Shown: one piece after another, positions 56,464 through 64,000 of the stretch | How positions within the stretch are numbered: the stretch's first letter is position 1 | Layout: every line of letters starts with the position of its first letter | Assembly (NCBI RefSeq): GCF_900996245.1 | Contig: NZ_CAAJGK010000052.1 | Coordinates: 434,001-498,000, forward strand | DNA length: 64,000 nt | Reading direction: 5' to 3' | Source: Paraburkholderia sp. BCC1886 | GTDB lineage: Bacteria; Pseudomonadota; Gammaproteobacteria; Burkholderiales; Burkholderiaceae | Notes under the pieces: model-generated | Told to the model about the DNA's origin: nothing | Databases searched by the model: none | Seen by the model: the letters and a program-made list of their open reading frames with translations, nothing else | Position numbers and translations under genes: made by a program

Positions 56464-56763
56464 TTGCCGACAGATGACCAGTACGAACAGGCGAAGCGCA
56501 CCGTCACCCGCGCGCTGAGATCCGGGAAGTTCGAGCACGAAGCTCGCCGACGCATCGAGGTTAAAAATCTTTTGTCGACGGGGGAAGTCACCCCGAGCTT
56601 CGTCGAACAACTCGTGGCAAGAAGCAACAGCACGCAATATCGCTCGTCGCCTCACCACTTCGTTCCCTCGCTCGACGTTCATATCGTCAAGTCCTCCGAC
56701 TGGTACGTGAAGTTCTACTTCATCGGCGAGCCGGACACCGTGTTTATTAGCGTCCACCAGTGA
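56464..56763 (+). CDS. MqsR-like protein, probable toxin of a two-gene module
   Basis: A 99-residue protein read from TTG at 56464, which has GGGAGG six bases upstream; no in-frame ATG exists near the start. Helical first half (IEVKNLLSTGEVTPSFVEQLV at about 31-51) and a beta-rich end (LDVHIVKSSDWYVKFYFIG, then DTVFISVHQ) follow the order of MqsR, whose end is also a pair of strands of the type VYLKITVI-LIVSF. The likeness is weak and judged by eye. A small basic first gene overlapping a zinc-finger partner by four bases is the mqsR-mqsA arrangement. MqsR is a mRNA interferase; activity here is inferred. Confidence 0.6.
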   Translation: MPTDDQYEQAKRTVTRALRSGKFEHEARRRIEVKNLLSTGEVTPSFVEQLVARSNSTQYRSSPHHFVPSLDVHIVKSSDWYVKFYFIGEPDTVFISVHQ

Positions 56764-57392
56764 GTGAAGCAATGAAGATGAAACTCTATGAAGAAGGCGA
56801 TCGCAGCAGGGCGGTCTGCCACCATTGCAAACAACTGGTGGGCACGACTTTCGCGCGGCGCACCGTTCCGTTTAGCGACGGCCACGGCGAAGTGAAGAAC
56901 ATTCTCGCGGGCGTGTGCAACATCTGCGATCACGTTGTCACGGTCCCGGCGCAGTCCACGCCCGCCATTCGTGAAGCGAGGCAAAAAGAGGTGAAACCGA
57001 TCGAGGCGCAATTGCCGGCCATTTATCTGGATGTGCTCGATCTCGCCGCTTATCAGGTCGACAGCGCGAGTTCGACCGAATTTCGCAAGGTTCTCATGAC
57101 GCTGTATTTGCACCGGTTTGCGTTGGGCGAATATCCGCGTGCCTGGTTGCTCAGCGCACATCGCTCGGCGCTCGAGCGTTTCGGCGAGCATCGGGGTATC
57201 GCGCGGCGGCGCCTGTCGATGAAGGTGACGCCGCGCATTGCCGAAGACCTGAAAATGCTGATGGCTGAAACGGCGCTCAGCCAGACCGAAGTGATCAAGT
57301 CGGTGATCTATCAAATCCAGAGCGACATCATCGAGTCGCACAAGCCCGCTCTGATGAAAGAGCTCGGCACCTTGTCCGTTATCTACGCGTAG
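56760..57392 (+). CDS. Zinc-finger and ribbon-helix-helix protein, probable antitoxin
   Basis: A 210-residue protein. Residues 18-62 form a YgiT/MqsA-type zinc finger with Cys20-x2-Cys23 and Cys53-x2-Cys56. Residues 85-147 are a helical middle. Residues 150-190 (RRLSMKVTP, then helix with LSQTEVIKSVIYQIQ) have the ribbon-helix-helix pattern, not the helix-turn-helix of E. coli MqsA. It would bind the toxin through the zinc domain and the operator through the RHH. The start is GTG at 56760 overlapping the upstream stop (GTGA), or ATG at 56772. It converges on sdaA with 21 bases between. Confidence 0.65.
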   Translation: MSEAMKMKLYEEGDRSRAVCHHCKQLVGTTFARRTVPFSDGHGEVKNILAGVCNICDHVVTVPAQSTPAIREARQKEVKPIEAQLPAIYLDVLDLAAYQVDSASSTEFRKVLMTLYLHRFALGEYPRAWLLSAHRSALERFGEHRGIARRRLSMKVTPRIAEDLKMLMAETALSQTEVIKSVIYQIQSDIIESHKPALMKELGTLSVIYA

Positions 57393-57413
57393 GCCGCAAG
57401 CCCCACCTGTCGC

Positions 57414-58802
57414 TCAACACTCGACAATATTCACCGCCAGCCCGCCGCGCGACGTTTCCTTGTATTTGGTCTTCATATCCGCGCCGGTTTCACGCATCGT
57501 CTTGATTACCGAATCGAGCGACACGTAGTGGCTGCCGTCGCCGCGCAGCGCCATGCGCGCCGCGTTCACGGCCTTGACCGACGCCATCGCATTGCGCTCG
57601 ATACACGGAATCTGCACCATCCCGCCGACCGGGTCGCAGGTCAGCCCGAGGTTGTGCTCCATGCCGATTTCCGCGGCGTTCTCGACCTGTCTCGGCGAGC
57701 CGCCCATCACGGCGGCGAGCGCCCCCGCCGCCATCGAGCACGCCACGCCCACTTCTCCCTGGCAACCCACCTCCGCGCCCGAAATCGACGCGTTGAGTTT
57801 GTACAGAATGCCAATGGCGGCCGCGGTCATCAGAAAGTCGATCACGCCTTGCTGGTTCGAGCCCGGCATGAAGCGCGTGTAGTAATGCAGCACGGCTGGA
57901 ATGATGCCGGCCGCGCCATTGGTCGGCGCGGTGACCACGCGGCCGCCCGCGGCGTTTTCCTCGTTCACGGCGATTGCATACAGGTTGATCCAGTCGACCA
58001 TCGAGAGCGGATCGCGCAGCGCGAGTTCGGGATTGCCGGAGAGCGAGCGATACAACTGCGGCGCGCGGCGCTTCACCTGAAACGGGCCGGGCAAATGACC
58101 ATCGGCATCCGGGTTGCCGATGCCGCAGCCGCGCGCGACACACGACTGCATCACGTCCCAGATTTTCAGCAGGCCCGCGCGCGTCTCGTCTTCGGTGTGC
58201 CAGACGCGCTCGTTTTCCCACATCAACTGGGCAATGCTTTTGCCGGTCGATTCGCACAGCGCAAGCAACTCGTTGCCGCTGCGAAAAGAATGCGGGAGTT
58301 GATCGACGGCGCTCAGCACTTTCGTGTTCGGCGCACCTGCGGTCACCACGAAGCCGCCGCCCACCGACAGATATGTCGACTCGCGTAGCAGGCCGCCTTG
58401 CGCGTCGAACGCACGCAGCTTCAAACCGTTCGGATGCTCGGGCAGCGCCTGGCGATAGAACGAGATGTGTTCCTTCTGCACGAACGGCACGTCGTGCGTG
58501 CCGAGCAGCGCGAGCTTGCGCGATACTCGCACGGCTTCGAGACGCTCGGCGATCGTATCGGGATCGACGGTGTCGGGCGCGTCGCCCAAAAGACCCAGCA
58601 TCACGCCGCGATCGGTACCGTGCCCCTTGCCGGTCGCGCCGAGCGAACCGTACAGATCCACTTTCACCGACGCGCACGCGTCGAGCAGTCCATCGCGTTC
58701 GAGCCCTTGTGCGAACATCAGCGCCGCGCGCATCGGTCCGACCGTATGCGAACTGGACGGCCCGATGCCGATTTTGAAAAGGTCGAACACGCTAACTGCC
58801 AT
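57414..58802 (-). CDS. sdaA: L-serine dehydratase (ammonia-lyase), Fe-S type
   Basis: A 462-residue enzyme converting L-serine to pyruvate and ammonia through an oxygen-sensitive [4Fe-4S] cluster. The beta-domain motif GIGPSSSHTVGPMRAA is at residues 12-27. The alpha-domain cysteines are in EVGCQGEVGVACSM and LTCDPVGG, and SGAEVGCQGE is the family signature. It is the fused single-chain form. AGGAG stands eight bases before the ATG at 58802. It lies in the same direction as the gcv genes, matching serine-glycine metabolism. Confidence 0.95.
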   Translation of the reverse strand: MAVSVFDLFKIGIGPSSSHTVGPMRAALMFAQGLERDGLLDACASVKVDLYGSLGATGKGHGTDRGVMLGLLGDAPDTVDPDTIAERLEAVRVSRKLALLGTHDVPFVQKEHISFYRQALPEHPNGLKLRAFDAQGGLLRESTYLSVGGGFVVTAGAPNTKVLSAVDQLPHSFRSGNELLALCESTGKSIAQLMWENERVWHTEDETRAGLLKIWDVMQSCVARGCGIGNPDADGHLPGPFQVKRRAPQLYRSLSGNPELALRDPLSMVDWINLYAIAVNEENAAGGRVVTAPTNGAAGIIPAVLHYYTRFMPGSNQQGVIDFLMTAAAIGILYKLNASISGAEVGCQGEVGVACSMAAGALAAVMGGSPRQVENAAEIGMEHNLGLTCDPVGGMVQIPCIERNAMASVKAVNAARMALRGDGSHYVSLDSVIKTMRETGADMKTKYKETSRGGLAVNIVEC

Positions 58803-58828
58803 TGACTGCTCCTGCCGTAAAAAAGGGT

Positions 58829-59959
58829 TTAGCGCGCCGGCAGCGGCAAACACACGGCGAGCCACGCGGGCGGCGTCGGTGCGAGCTTCAGCGCGATCGG
58901 CGTATAGCGTCCGTCCAGACGCGCCGCCAGGTGAAACAGTTCTGTCGCGTTCTTCGGCTCCCACTGGCCCGTATAACCCGGCAAGCCGGCCTTGCGACGT
59001 TTGGCATCGAACGGAACGCTCGAATGCACGAATTCATCATGGGTCTTGCTACCGGCCGCATACGGCGCGAGCCAGTTGAGCGCGACTTGCAGCGTCGCAC
59101 CGTCGGCGCCTTTTTCCGCGAGCCAGTTGCGGTTGTGGCGGCGCGCGGACAGCGCGGCAGTGACGAGCGGCTGCAGGTCGTAGGTGACGTAATGCAGCGC
59201 ATCGCGCTCGCTGAAATCGACGGTCGAACCGTCCGGCTCGATGTTGTCGCCAACATGTTCGACGAACAGACGCTGCGCCGCGTTGATCATCTTGCGGTTG
59301 TCCAGCGTGAACGCGGCCATGGCGATCAGCTTGATGCGATGACTCTGCCAATTGTTACGGAACGTGCCTTTCAGCGGCCGCGGCTGCGTGTCGATCTGCT
59401 GGATGTAGCCGGTCGCCAGCTTCGTCAGAAAGGCCATCGACGCGTTGCGGGTTTTGACCGGCAGCGCGCTCGCCGTCATGTCGTACGCGAGAATCAGGCC
59501 TTCGAAACGCGTTTCGTCGATTGGATTGAAACTGGGCTGATACGTCGTGACCCACGCGTATAGCAAACGATCCACCAGCTTGAGATACCGGTCGTCGCTG
59601 GTGGCGCGCCACGCGAGCGCGGCGTCGCGCAGCAGATCGAGATCTTTTTCTGCTTCGACGCTCTGGTCGTAAATCCCTTCATGCGGCAAGGTGCCTTCGG
59701 TGTGGAGCTTCGCCAGCGCATGCGGCTGGTCGTTCAGATGAGCCTGCACGTTGCCGACGAGTGCCTTGACGCCGGGATCGGCGTTGGTGCGCTCGCTGGT
59801 CTGCAACGCGGGCGCCGCACAGAAATTCATCGCGGCCTGCGCGGCGCGCAGCGGCAGCAGGACGGCTGCGCCGGCCAGCATCGCTACGCCGGCACGGCGC
59901 CATGTTGAGACTTGCCTGACTTCGATCCGGCTGTGCATCGATCGCACCTTTCGCGCCAT
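58829..59959 (-). CDS. Alginate lyase family protein, secreted
   Basis: A 376-residue precursor with a Sec signal peptide of about 43 residues (hydrophobic VAMLAGAAVLLPL, cleavage near AQA-A). The mature part is an alpha-toroid of the alginate lyase (PF05426, PL5-like) family, with the conserved FRNNWQSHRIKL in the NN-x-H catalytic region. Such enzymes cleave uronate polysaccharides in the periplasm or outside; this one may act on an exopolysaccharide rather than alginate. No alginate synthesis genes lie nearby. GAGGAG precedes the ATG at 59959. It ends 26 bases before sdaA starts, so it may share a transcript. Confidence 0.78.
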   Translation of the reverse strand: MARKVRSMHSRIEVRQVSTWRRAGVAMLAGAAVLLPLRAAQAAMNFCAAPALQTSERTNADPGVKALVGNVQAHLNDQPHALAKLHTEGTLPHEGIYDQSVEAEKDLDLLRDAALAWRATSDDRYLKLVDRLLYAWVTTYQPSFNPIDETRFEGLILAYDMTASALPVKTRNASMAFLTKLATGYIQQIDTQPRPLKGTFRNNWQSHRIKLIAMAAFTLDNRKMINAAQRLFVEHVGDNIEPDGSTVDFSERDALHYVTYDLQPLVTAALSARRHNRNWLAEKGADGATLQVALNWLAPYAAGSKTHDEFVHSSVPFDAKRRKAGLPGYTGQWEPKNATELFHLAARLDGRYTPIALKLAPTPPAWLAVCLPLPAR

Positions 59960-60073
59960 GCGAAACTCCTCGTTAGGCTGATTCGGTGTGTGATGTTAGC
60001 CGTTTGCGGGCGCTTGCAACAGAACTGAACCGGCAGACCCGACCGCAGGCGCGCGCCTGCGGTCACTGTCGCC

Positions 60074-63019
60074 TTACTCGTAATCGGCCACCGGCACGCA
60101 CGAGCAGAACAGATTGCGGTCGCCATACACGTTGTCCGCACGACCCACCGGCGGCCAGTACTTTTTCGCGATCAACGTCGGCAACGGATAGGCGGCGGTT
60201 TCGCGCGCATAGGCATGCTTCCAGTCGTTCGCGATGACCACGGCAGCGGTATGCGGCGCGTGCTTGAGCGGATTGTCCTCGCGGTCCGAGCGGCCTTCTT
60301 CCACTGCGCGGATTTCGTCGCGAATCGCGATCATCGCTTCGATGAAGCGGTCGAGTTCCTCTTTCGATTCCGATTCGGTCGGCTCGACCATCAGCGTGCC
60401 CGGCACCGGGAAGCTCATCGTCGGCGCATGGAAGCCGTAGTCGGCGAGACGCTTGGCGACGTCGTCGACGGTAATGCCGCTCGTGTCCTTGATAGGACGT
60501 AGGTCGAGAATGCACTCGTGCGCGACCAGTCCGCCCGGGCCCGAATACAGCACCGGATAATGCGGCGCCAGTTTATTCGCGACGTAGTTCGCGTTGAGAA
60601 TCGCGGTTTCGGTCGCAGCGGTCAGGTTCTTCGCACCCATCATCGCGATATACATCCACGAGATCGGCAGGATCGACGCGGAGCCGTAAGGCGCGCCCGA
60701 TACCGCGCCGATGCCGTTCGGCGTGCGCTCGTAGCCCGACGAGATCTGGTTCGGCAGGAACTGCGCGAGATGCGCGCCCACCGCGACCGGACCGACGCCC
60801 GGTCCGCCGCCGCCGTGCGGAATGCAGAAGGTCTTGTGCAGATTCAGGTGCGAGACGTCGCCGCCGAACTGGCCCGGCGCGGTCAGACCGACCATCGCGT
60901 TCATGTTCGCGCCGTCGACGTACACCTGGCCGCCGTGCGCATGCACGATCTCGCAGATTTCGCGCACGTTCTGCTCGAACACGCCGTGCGTGGACGGATA
61001 CGTGATCATGATTGCCGCGAGCTTGCCGGCGTGCTGTTCGGCTTTCTTCTTCAGGTCGTCGATATCGACATTGCCTTGCGCGTCGCAGGCCACCACGACC
61101 ACCTGCATACCGGCCATTTGCGCCGATGCCGGGTTCGTGCCGTGCGCCGAAGCGGGAATCAGGCAGACATTGCGATGCGCTTCGCCGCGCGACGCGTGGT
61201 AAGCGTGAATGATCAGCAGGCCCGCATACTCGCCTTGCGAGCCGGCATTCGGTTGCAACGACACGGCCGCGTAACCGGTGGCCGCGACCAGCATCGCTTC
61301 GAGCTGGTCGATCATTTCACGGTAGCCGACCGTTTGTTCGGCCGGCGCGAACGGATGAATCTGGCCGAACTCGGGCCACGTGACCGGCAGCATTTCCGAG
61401 GTCGCGTTCAGCTTCATCGTGCACGAGCCGAGCGGGATCATCGAGCGGTCGAGCGCGAGGTCCTTGTCCGACAGGCTGCGCAGATAGCGCAGCATTTCCG
61501 TCTCCGAATGATGACGGTTGAACACGTGGTGCGTGAGGTACGCGCTGGTGCGTTCGAGCGCGGCCGGCACCGAGGCTGTCTGCGCTGCTGCGAGCGCGGC
61601 GTCGAGCGCGTCGACTTGCGGCACATCGGCCGCGGCGGTCACGCCGGCAGCTTGCGCGAACACCGCGAGCAGATCGGCCAGATCGCGGCGCGACGTGGTT
61701 TCGTCGATGGACAGGCCCACTTGCGTGTCGCTCACGCGGCGCAGGTTGATGCGCTTCCCGCGTGCGGCGTCGTGCAGCGCCGCCGTGCGCGCGCCGCTGT
61801 CGAACGTGAGCGTATCGAAGAAGGTTTCGTTGACGAGCTTGTAGCCCAGTTGCTGCGCGCCTTCGGCGAGCAACGCGGCGATGCGGTTCACGCGCAGCGC
61901 GATGGTCTTCAGACCGTGCGGGCCGTGATACACCGCGTACATGCTGGCCATGATCGCGAGCAGCGCTTGCGCGGTGCACACGTTCGACGTCGCTTTCTCG
62001 CGGCGGATGTGCTGTTCGCGCGTTTGCAGCGCGAGACGCAGCGCCGGGTTGCCTTGTGCGTCGACCGTCACGCCGACCAGACGGCCCGGCATCTGCCGCT
62101 TGAATTCGTCGCGCACGGCGAGGTAAGCCGCGTGCGGGCCGCCGAAGCCGACCGGCACGCCGAACCGCTGCGTATTGCCGACGGCGACGTCCGCGCCCCA
62201 TTCGCCGGGCGGCGTGAGCACCGTGAGCGCCAGCAGGTCGGCTGCGGCCACCACGTGACCACCGGCGGCATGCACGGCATCGGCGAGCGCGCGGTAGTCA
62301 CGCACGTCGCCGTTCACGCCCGGGTATTGCAGCAGCACGCCGAACGCGTTGGCGGTGGCCGCTTCCGCGGCCGGGCCGACTTTCACTTCGATACCGACCG
62401 GCGTGGCGCGCGTCTTCACGACTTCGATGGTTTGCGGCAGCACGTCGTCGGCCACGAAGAACACATTCGACTTCGGCTTGCCGACGCGTTGCAGCAGCGT
62501 CATCGCTTCGGCGGCCGCCGTGGCTTCGTCGAGCAGCGACGCGTTCGAGATGGCAAGGCCAGTCAGGTCGACGATCATCTGCTGGAAATTCAGCAGCGCT
62601 TCCAGTCGGCCTTGCGAGATTTCCGGCTGATACGGCGTGTACGCGGTGTACCACGCCGGATTTTCCAGCACGTTGCGCAGGATCACCGTCGGGGTGTGCG
62701 CGTTGTAGTAGCCCTGCCCGATATACGAGCGGAACACCTGGTTCTTGTCCGCGAGTTCGCGCAGCGCGGCGAGCGCTTCGGCTTCGCTCTTCGGTTGCGC
62801 GAAGGGGCCGAGCGGCAGCGTTTCGGTGCGGCGGATCGCCTTCGGGATGACGGCGTCGATCAGCGCGGCGCGCGAAGCGAAGCCGAGGGCATCGAGCATC
62901 GCGTGCTGGTCGGCCGAATCCGGGCCGATATGCCGTTCGGCGAAGGCGTCGTGCACTTCGAGCGCGGCGAGCGAGAGAGGAGTGCGGTTCATCAGACGAT
63001 CCGGGTGTTCGAGCTTCAT
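60074..63019 (-). CDS. gcvP: Glycine dehydrogenase (decarboxylating), P-protein
   Basis: A 981-residue PLP enzyme of the glycine cleavage system; it decarboxylates glycine and passes the aminomethyl group to lipoyl-GcvH. It is the single-chain form with both halves. The PLP lysine is Lys729 in HLNLHKTFCIPHGGGGPG. The start at 63019 gives MKLEHPDRLMNR, typical of Burkholderia; a second ATG is nine codons later. It is the last gene of gcvT-gcvH-gcvP on the minus strand, 73 bases after gcvH. Confidence 0.96.
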   Translation of the reverse strand: MKLEHPDRLMNRTPLSLAALEVHDAFAERHIGPDSADQHAMLDALGFASRAALIDAVIPKAIRRTETLPLGPFAQPKSEAEALAALRELADKNQVFRSYIGQGYYNAHTPTVILRNVLENPAWYTAYTPYQPEISQGRLEALLNFQQMIVDLTGLAISNASLLDEATAAAEAMTLLQRVGKPKSNVFFVADDVLPQTIEVVKTRATPVGIEVKVGPAAEAATANAFGVLLQYPGVNGDVRDYRALADAVHAAGGHVVAAADLLALTVLTPPGEWGADVAVGNTQRFGVPVGFGGPHAAYLAVRDEFKRQMPGRLVGVTVDAQGNPALRLALQTREQHIRREKATSNVCTAQALLAIMASMYAVYHGPHGLKTIALRVNRIAALLAEGAQQLGYKLVNETFFDTLTFDSGARTAALHDAARGKRINLRRVSDTQVGLSIDETTSRRDLADLLAVFAQAAGVTAAADVPQVDALDAALAAAQTASVPAALERTSAYLTHHVFNRHHSETEMLRYLRSLSDKDLALDRSMIPLGSCTMKLNATSEMLPVTWPEFGQIHPFAPAEQTVGYREMIDQLEAMLVAATGYAAVSLQPNAGSQGEYAGLLIIHAYHASRGEAHRNVCLIPASAHGTNPASAQMAGMQVVVVACDAQGNVDIDDLKKKAEQHAGKLAAIMITYPSTHGVFEQNVREICEIVHAHGGQVYVDGANMNAMVGLTAPGQFGGDVSHLNLHKTFCIPHGGGGPGVGPVAVGAHLAQFLPNQISSGYERTPNGIGAVSGAPYGSASILPISWMYIAMMGAKNLTAATETAILNANYVANKLAPHYPVLYSGPGGLVAHECILDLRPIKDTSGITVDDVAKRLADYGFHAPTMSFPVPGTLMVEPTESESKEELDRFIEAMIAIRDEIRAVEEGRSDREDNPLKHAPHTAAVVIANDWKHAYARETAAYPLPTLIAKKYWPPVGRADNVYGDRNLFCSCVPVADYE

Positions 63020-63092
63020 GGGGTGTTCCTGGCGGTGCGGCGCGCCATGCCTGACGGCCGCCGCACCTGACGGTTTAACGTAAAGGCGAGAC

Positions 63093-63473
63093 TCAGGCGC
63101 CGACCGACTTCGCGTACGCGTCGGCGTCGATCAGACGATCCTGCGCGGCGTCGGCCGCCGGCTTGATCTTGAATAGCCAGTTGTCGTACGGCGCGCTGTT
63201 CACGCCGTCCGGCGTGTCGGACACGGCCGAGTTCGCTTCGATGATTTCGCCGGAAACCGGCGCGTAGATATCGGAGGCGGCCTTCACCGATTCGATGACG
63301 GCGACGGTGTCGCCGGCGCTGACGGTTTTGCCCAGTTCCTGGACTTCGAAGAAGACGATGTCGCCGAGCGCTTCCTGCGCGTGGTCGGTGATGCCGACGG
63401 TGAGCGTACCGTCTGCTTCAGTGCGGACCCACTCGTGCGATTCGGTGTATTTCAGATCGGCCGGGATGCTCAT
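63093..63473 (-). CDS. gcvH: Glycine cleavage system H protein
   Basis: A 126-residue lipoyl carrier. The lipoylated residue is Lys64 in VIESVKAASDIYAPVSGEI. Length and sequence are standard. It sits between gcvT (109 bases upstream) and gcvP. AGGAGCATCCG-like sequence precedes the start. Confidence 0.97.
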   Translation of the reverse strand: MSIPADLKYTESHEWVRTEADGTLTVGITDHAQEALGDIVFFEVQELGKTVSAGDTVAVIESVKAASDIYAPVSGEIIEANSAVSDTPDGVNSAPYDNWLFKIKPAADAAQDRLIDADAYAKSVGA

Positions 63474-63582
63474 CGGATGCTCCTATGCGGTGTGATTCGG
63501 TATGGATTCAGATTCATGAAGAGAGGCCGCCGCCCGGACACTGTCGGACCTGCCCGAAGCGGCGACGCACGCGGCGGCTTGC

Positions 63583-64000
63583 TTAAACGGCGAGCACTTT
63601 GCCATTGCGCACGAACGGCAGTTTTACCACGCTTGCGGGAAGGTTTTTGTCACGAATCCGAACCTGCACGGTGTCGCCCGGTTGCACGCCGGCCGGCACG
63701 CGCGCAAAGGCGATCGATTCCTGCATGGTGGGCGAAAATGTGCCGCTGGTGATCTCGCCGTCGCCGTGCGGCGTGACGACTGTCTGGTGAGCACGCAGCA
63801 CGCCTGCGGCACGGCCGTTCTCTTTCAGCAGGATGAGACCGACGAACGCGGACTTCGAACCATCCGCTTCCAGCCGGCCCCGGCCGATGAAGTCGCGCGG
63901 CGCCTTGAGGTCGACCGTCCAGGCGAGGCCCGCGTCGAGCGGCGACACGTCGTCGTCCATGTCCTGACCGTACAGGTTCATACCGGCTTCGAGGCGCAGC
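63583..64000 (-). CDS. gcvT: Aminomethyltransferase (T-protein), C-terminal part
   Basis: About 139 C-terminal residues are visible; the gene continues beyond the window edge. MNLYGQDMDDDVSPLDAGLAWTV and the following RDFIGR are typical of GcvT, which transfers the methylene group from GcvH to tetrahydrofolate. The N-terminal folate-binding half, the start and any glycine riboswitch upstream lie outside the window. Confidence 0.95.
   Translation of the reverse strand, partial: LRLEAGMNLYGQDMDDDVSPLDAGLAWTVDLKAPRDFIGRGRLEADGSKSAFVGLILLKENGRAAGVLRAHQTVVTPHGDGEITSGTFSPTMQESIAFARVPAGVQPGDTVQVRIRDKNLPASVVKLPFVRNGKVLAV

Noticed and set aside
60518..63070. A long plus-strand frame opposite gcvP
   Set aside because: Same explanation: low-complexity Arg-rich translation antisense to a well-conserved gene.
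63474..63582. Glycine riboswitch between gcvT and gcvH
   Set aside because: The gap is only 109 bases and lacks the conserved paired glycine aptamer cores; any such element would precede gcvT outside the window.

Overview
The window looks like the origin-proximal part of the main chromosome of a Burkholderiaceae member, most likely Paraburkholderia or Burkholderia. This rests on the high-GC coding style, the block mnmG-rsmG-parA-parB followed by atpIBEFHAGDC, two perfect 16-bp parS sites beside parAB, and several Burkholderia-type genes (trifunctional PutA with an N-terminal ribbon-helix-helix, phhA/phhB with an Lrp-type regulator, multiple Liv-type ABC systems). No rRNA, tRNA, phage, insertion sequence or CRISPR was seen.

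Layout. 1-3.7 kb: two long non-coding stretches with DnaA boxes flank a Kef-type antiporter and a YbdK-type ligase; this may be part of the replication origin. 3.7-7.2 kb: a MarR regulator with a cysteine-rich tail, a glutamine amidotransferase, an old-yellow-enzyme oxidoreductase and a SET-domain methyltransferase with a lysine-rich tail. 7.3-13.6 kb, mainly minus strand: a TctE/TctD-like two-component system, phhB-phhA with a divergent Lrp-type regulator, a CYTH protein and a LysR regulator. 13.6-14.3 kb: a composite inverted repeat of about 565 bp. 14.3-16.0 kb: a GMC oxidoreductase. 16.3-28.1 kb: two complete branched-chain-amino-acid-type ABC systems, the second with two tandem paralogous binding proteins and a permease-ATPase fusion. 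28.1-32.7 kb: parS, mnmG (with a second parS inside it), rsmG, parA, parB. 33.3-41.2 kb: the complete F1Fo ATP synthase operon with promoter and terminator. 41.3-50.8 kb: an acyl-CoA synthetase, a probable small RNA on the minus strand, a PheC-like periplasmic protein, hemE, priA (two DnaA boxes upstream), a YeiH-type exporter and two small proteins. 51.1-56.3 kb: putA and a LivK-like binding protein. 56.4-57.4 kb: a two-gene module resembling mqsRA, whose presumed antitoxin ends in a ribbon-helix-helix instead of the usual helix-turn-helix. 57.4-64 kb, minus strand: sdaA, an alginate-lyase-family protein, and gcvP-gcvH-gcvT (gcvT runs off the end).

Functionally the window joins chromosome segregation (ParABS) and ATP synthesis with amino-acid uptake and breakdown: branched-chain-type ABC transporters, phenylalanine to tyrosine (PhhAB), proline to glutamate (PutA), serine to pyruvate (SdaA) and glycine cleavage (GcvTHP). 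The least conventional items are the MqsRA-like/RHH module, parS embedded in a terminator-like hairpin, the origin-like DnaA-box regions, the composite palindrome, and two or three candidate small RNAs.
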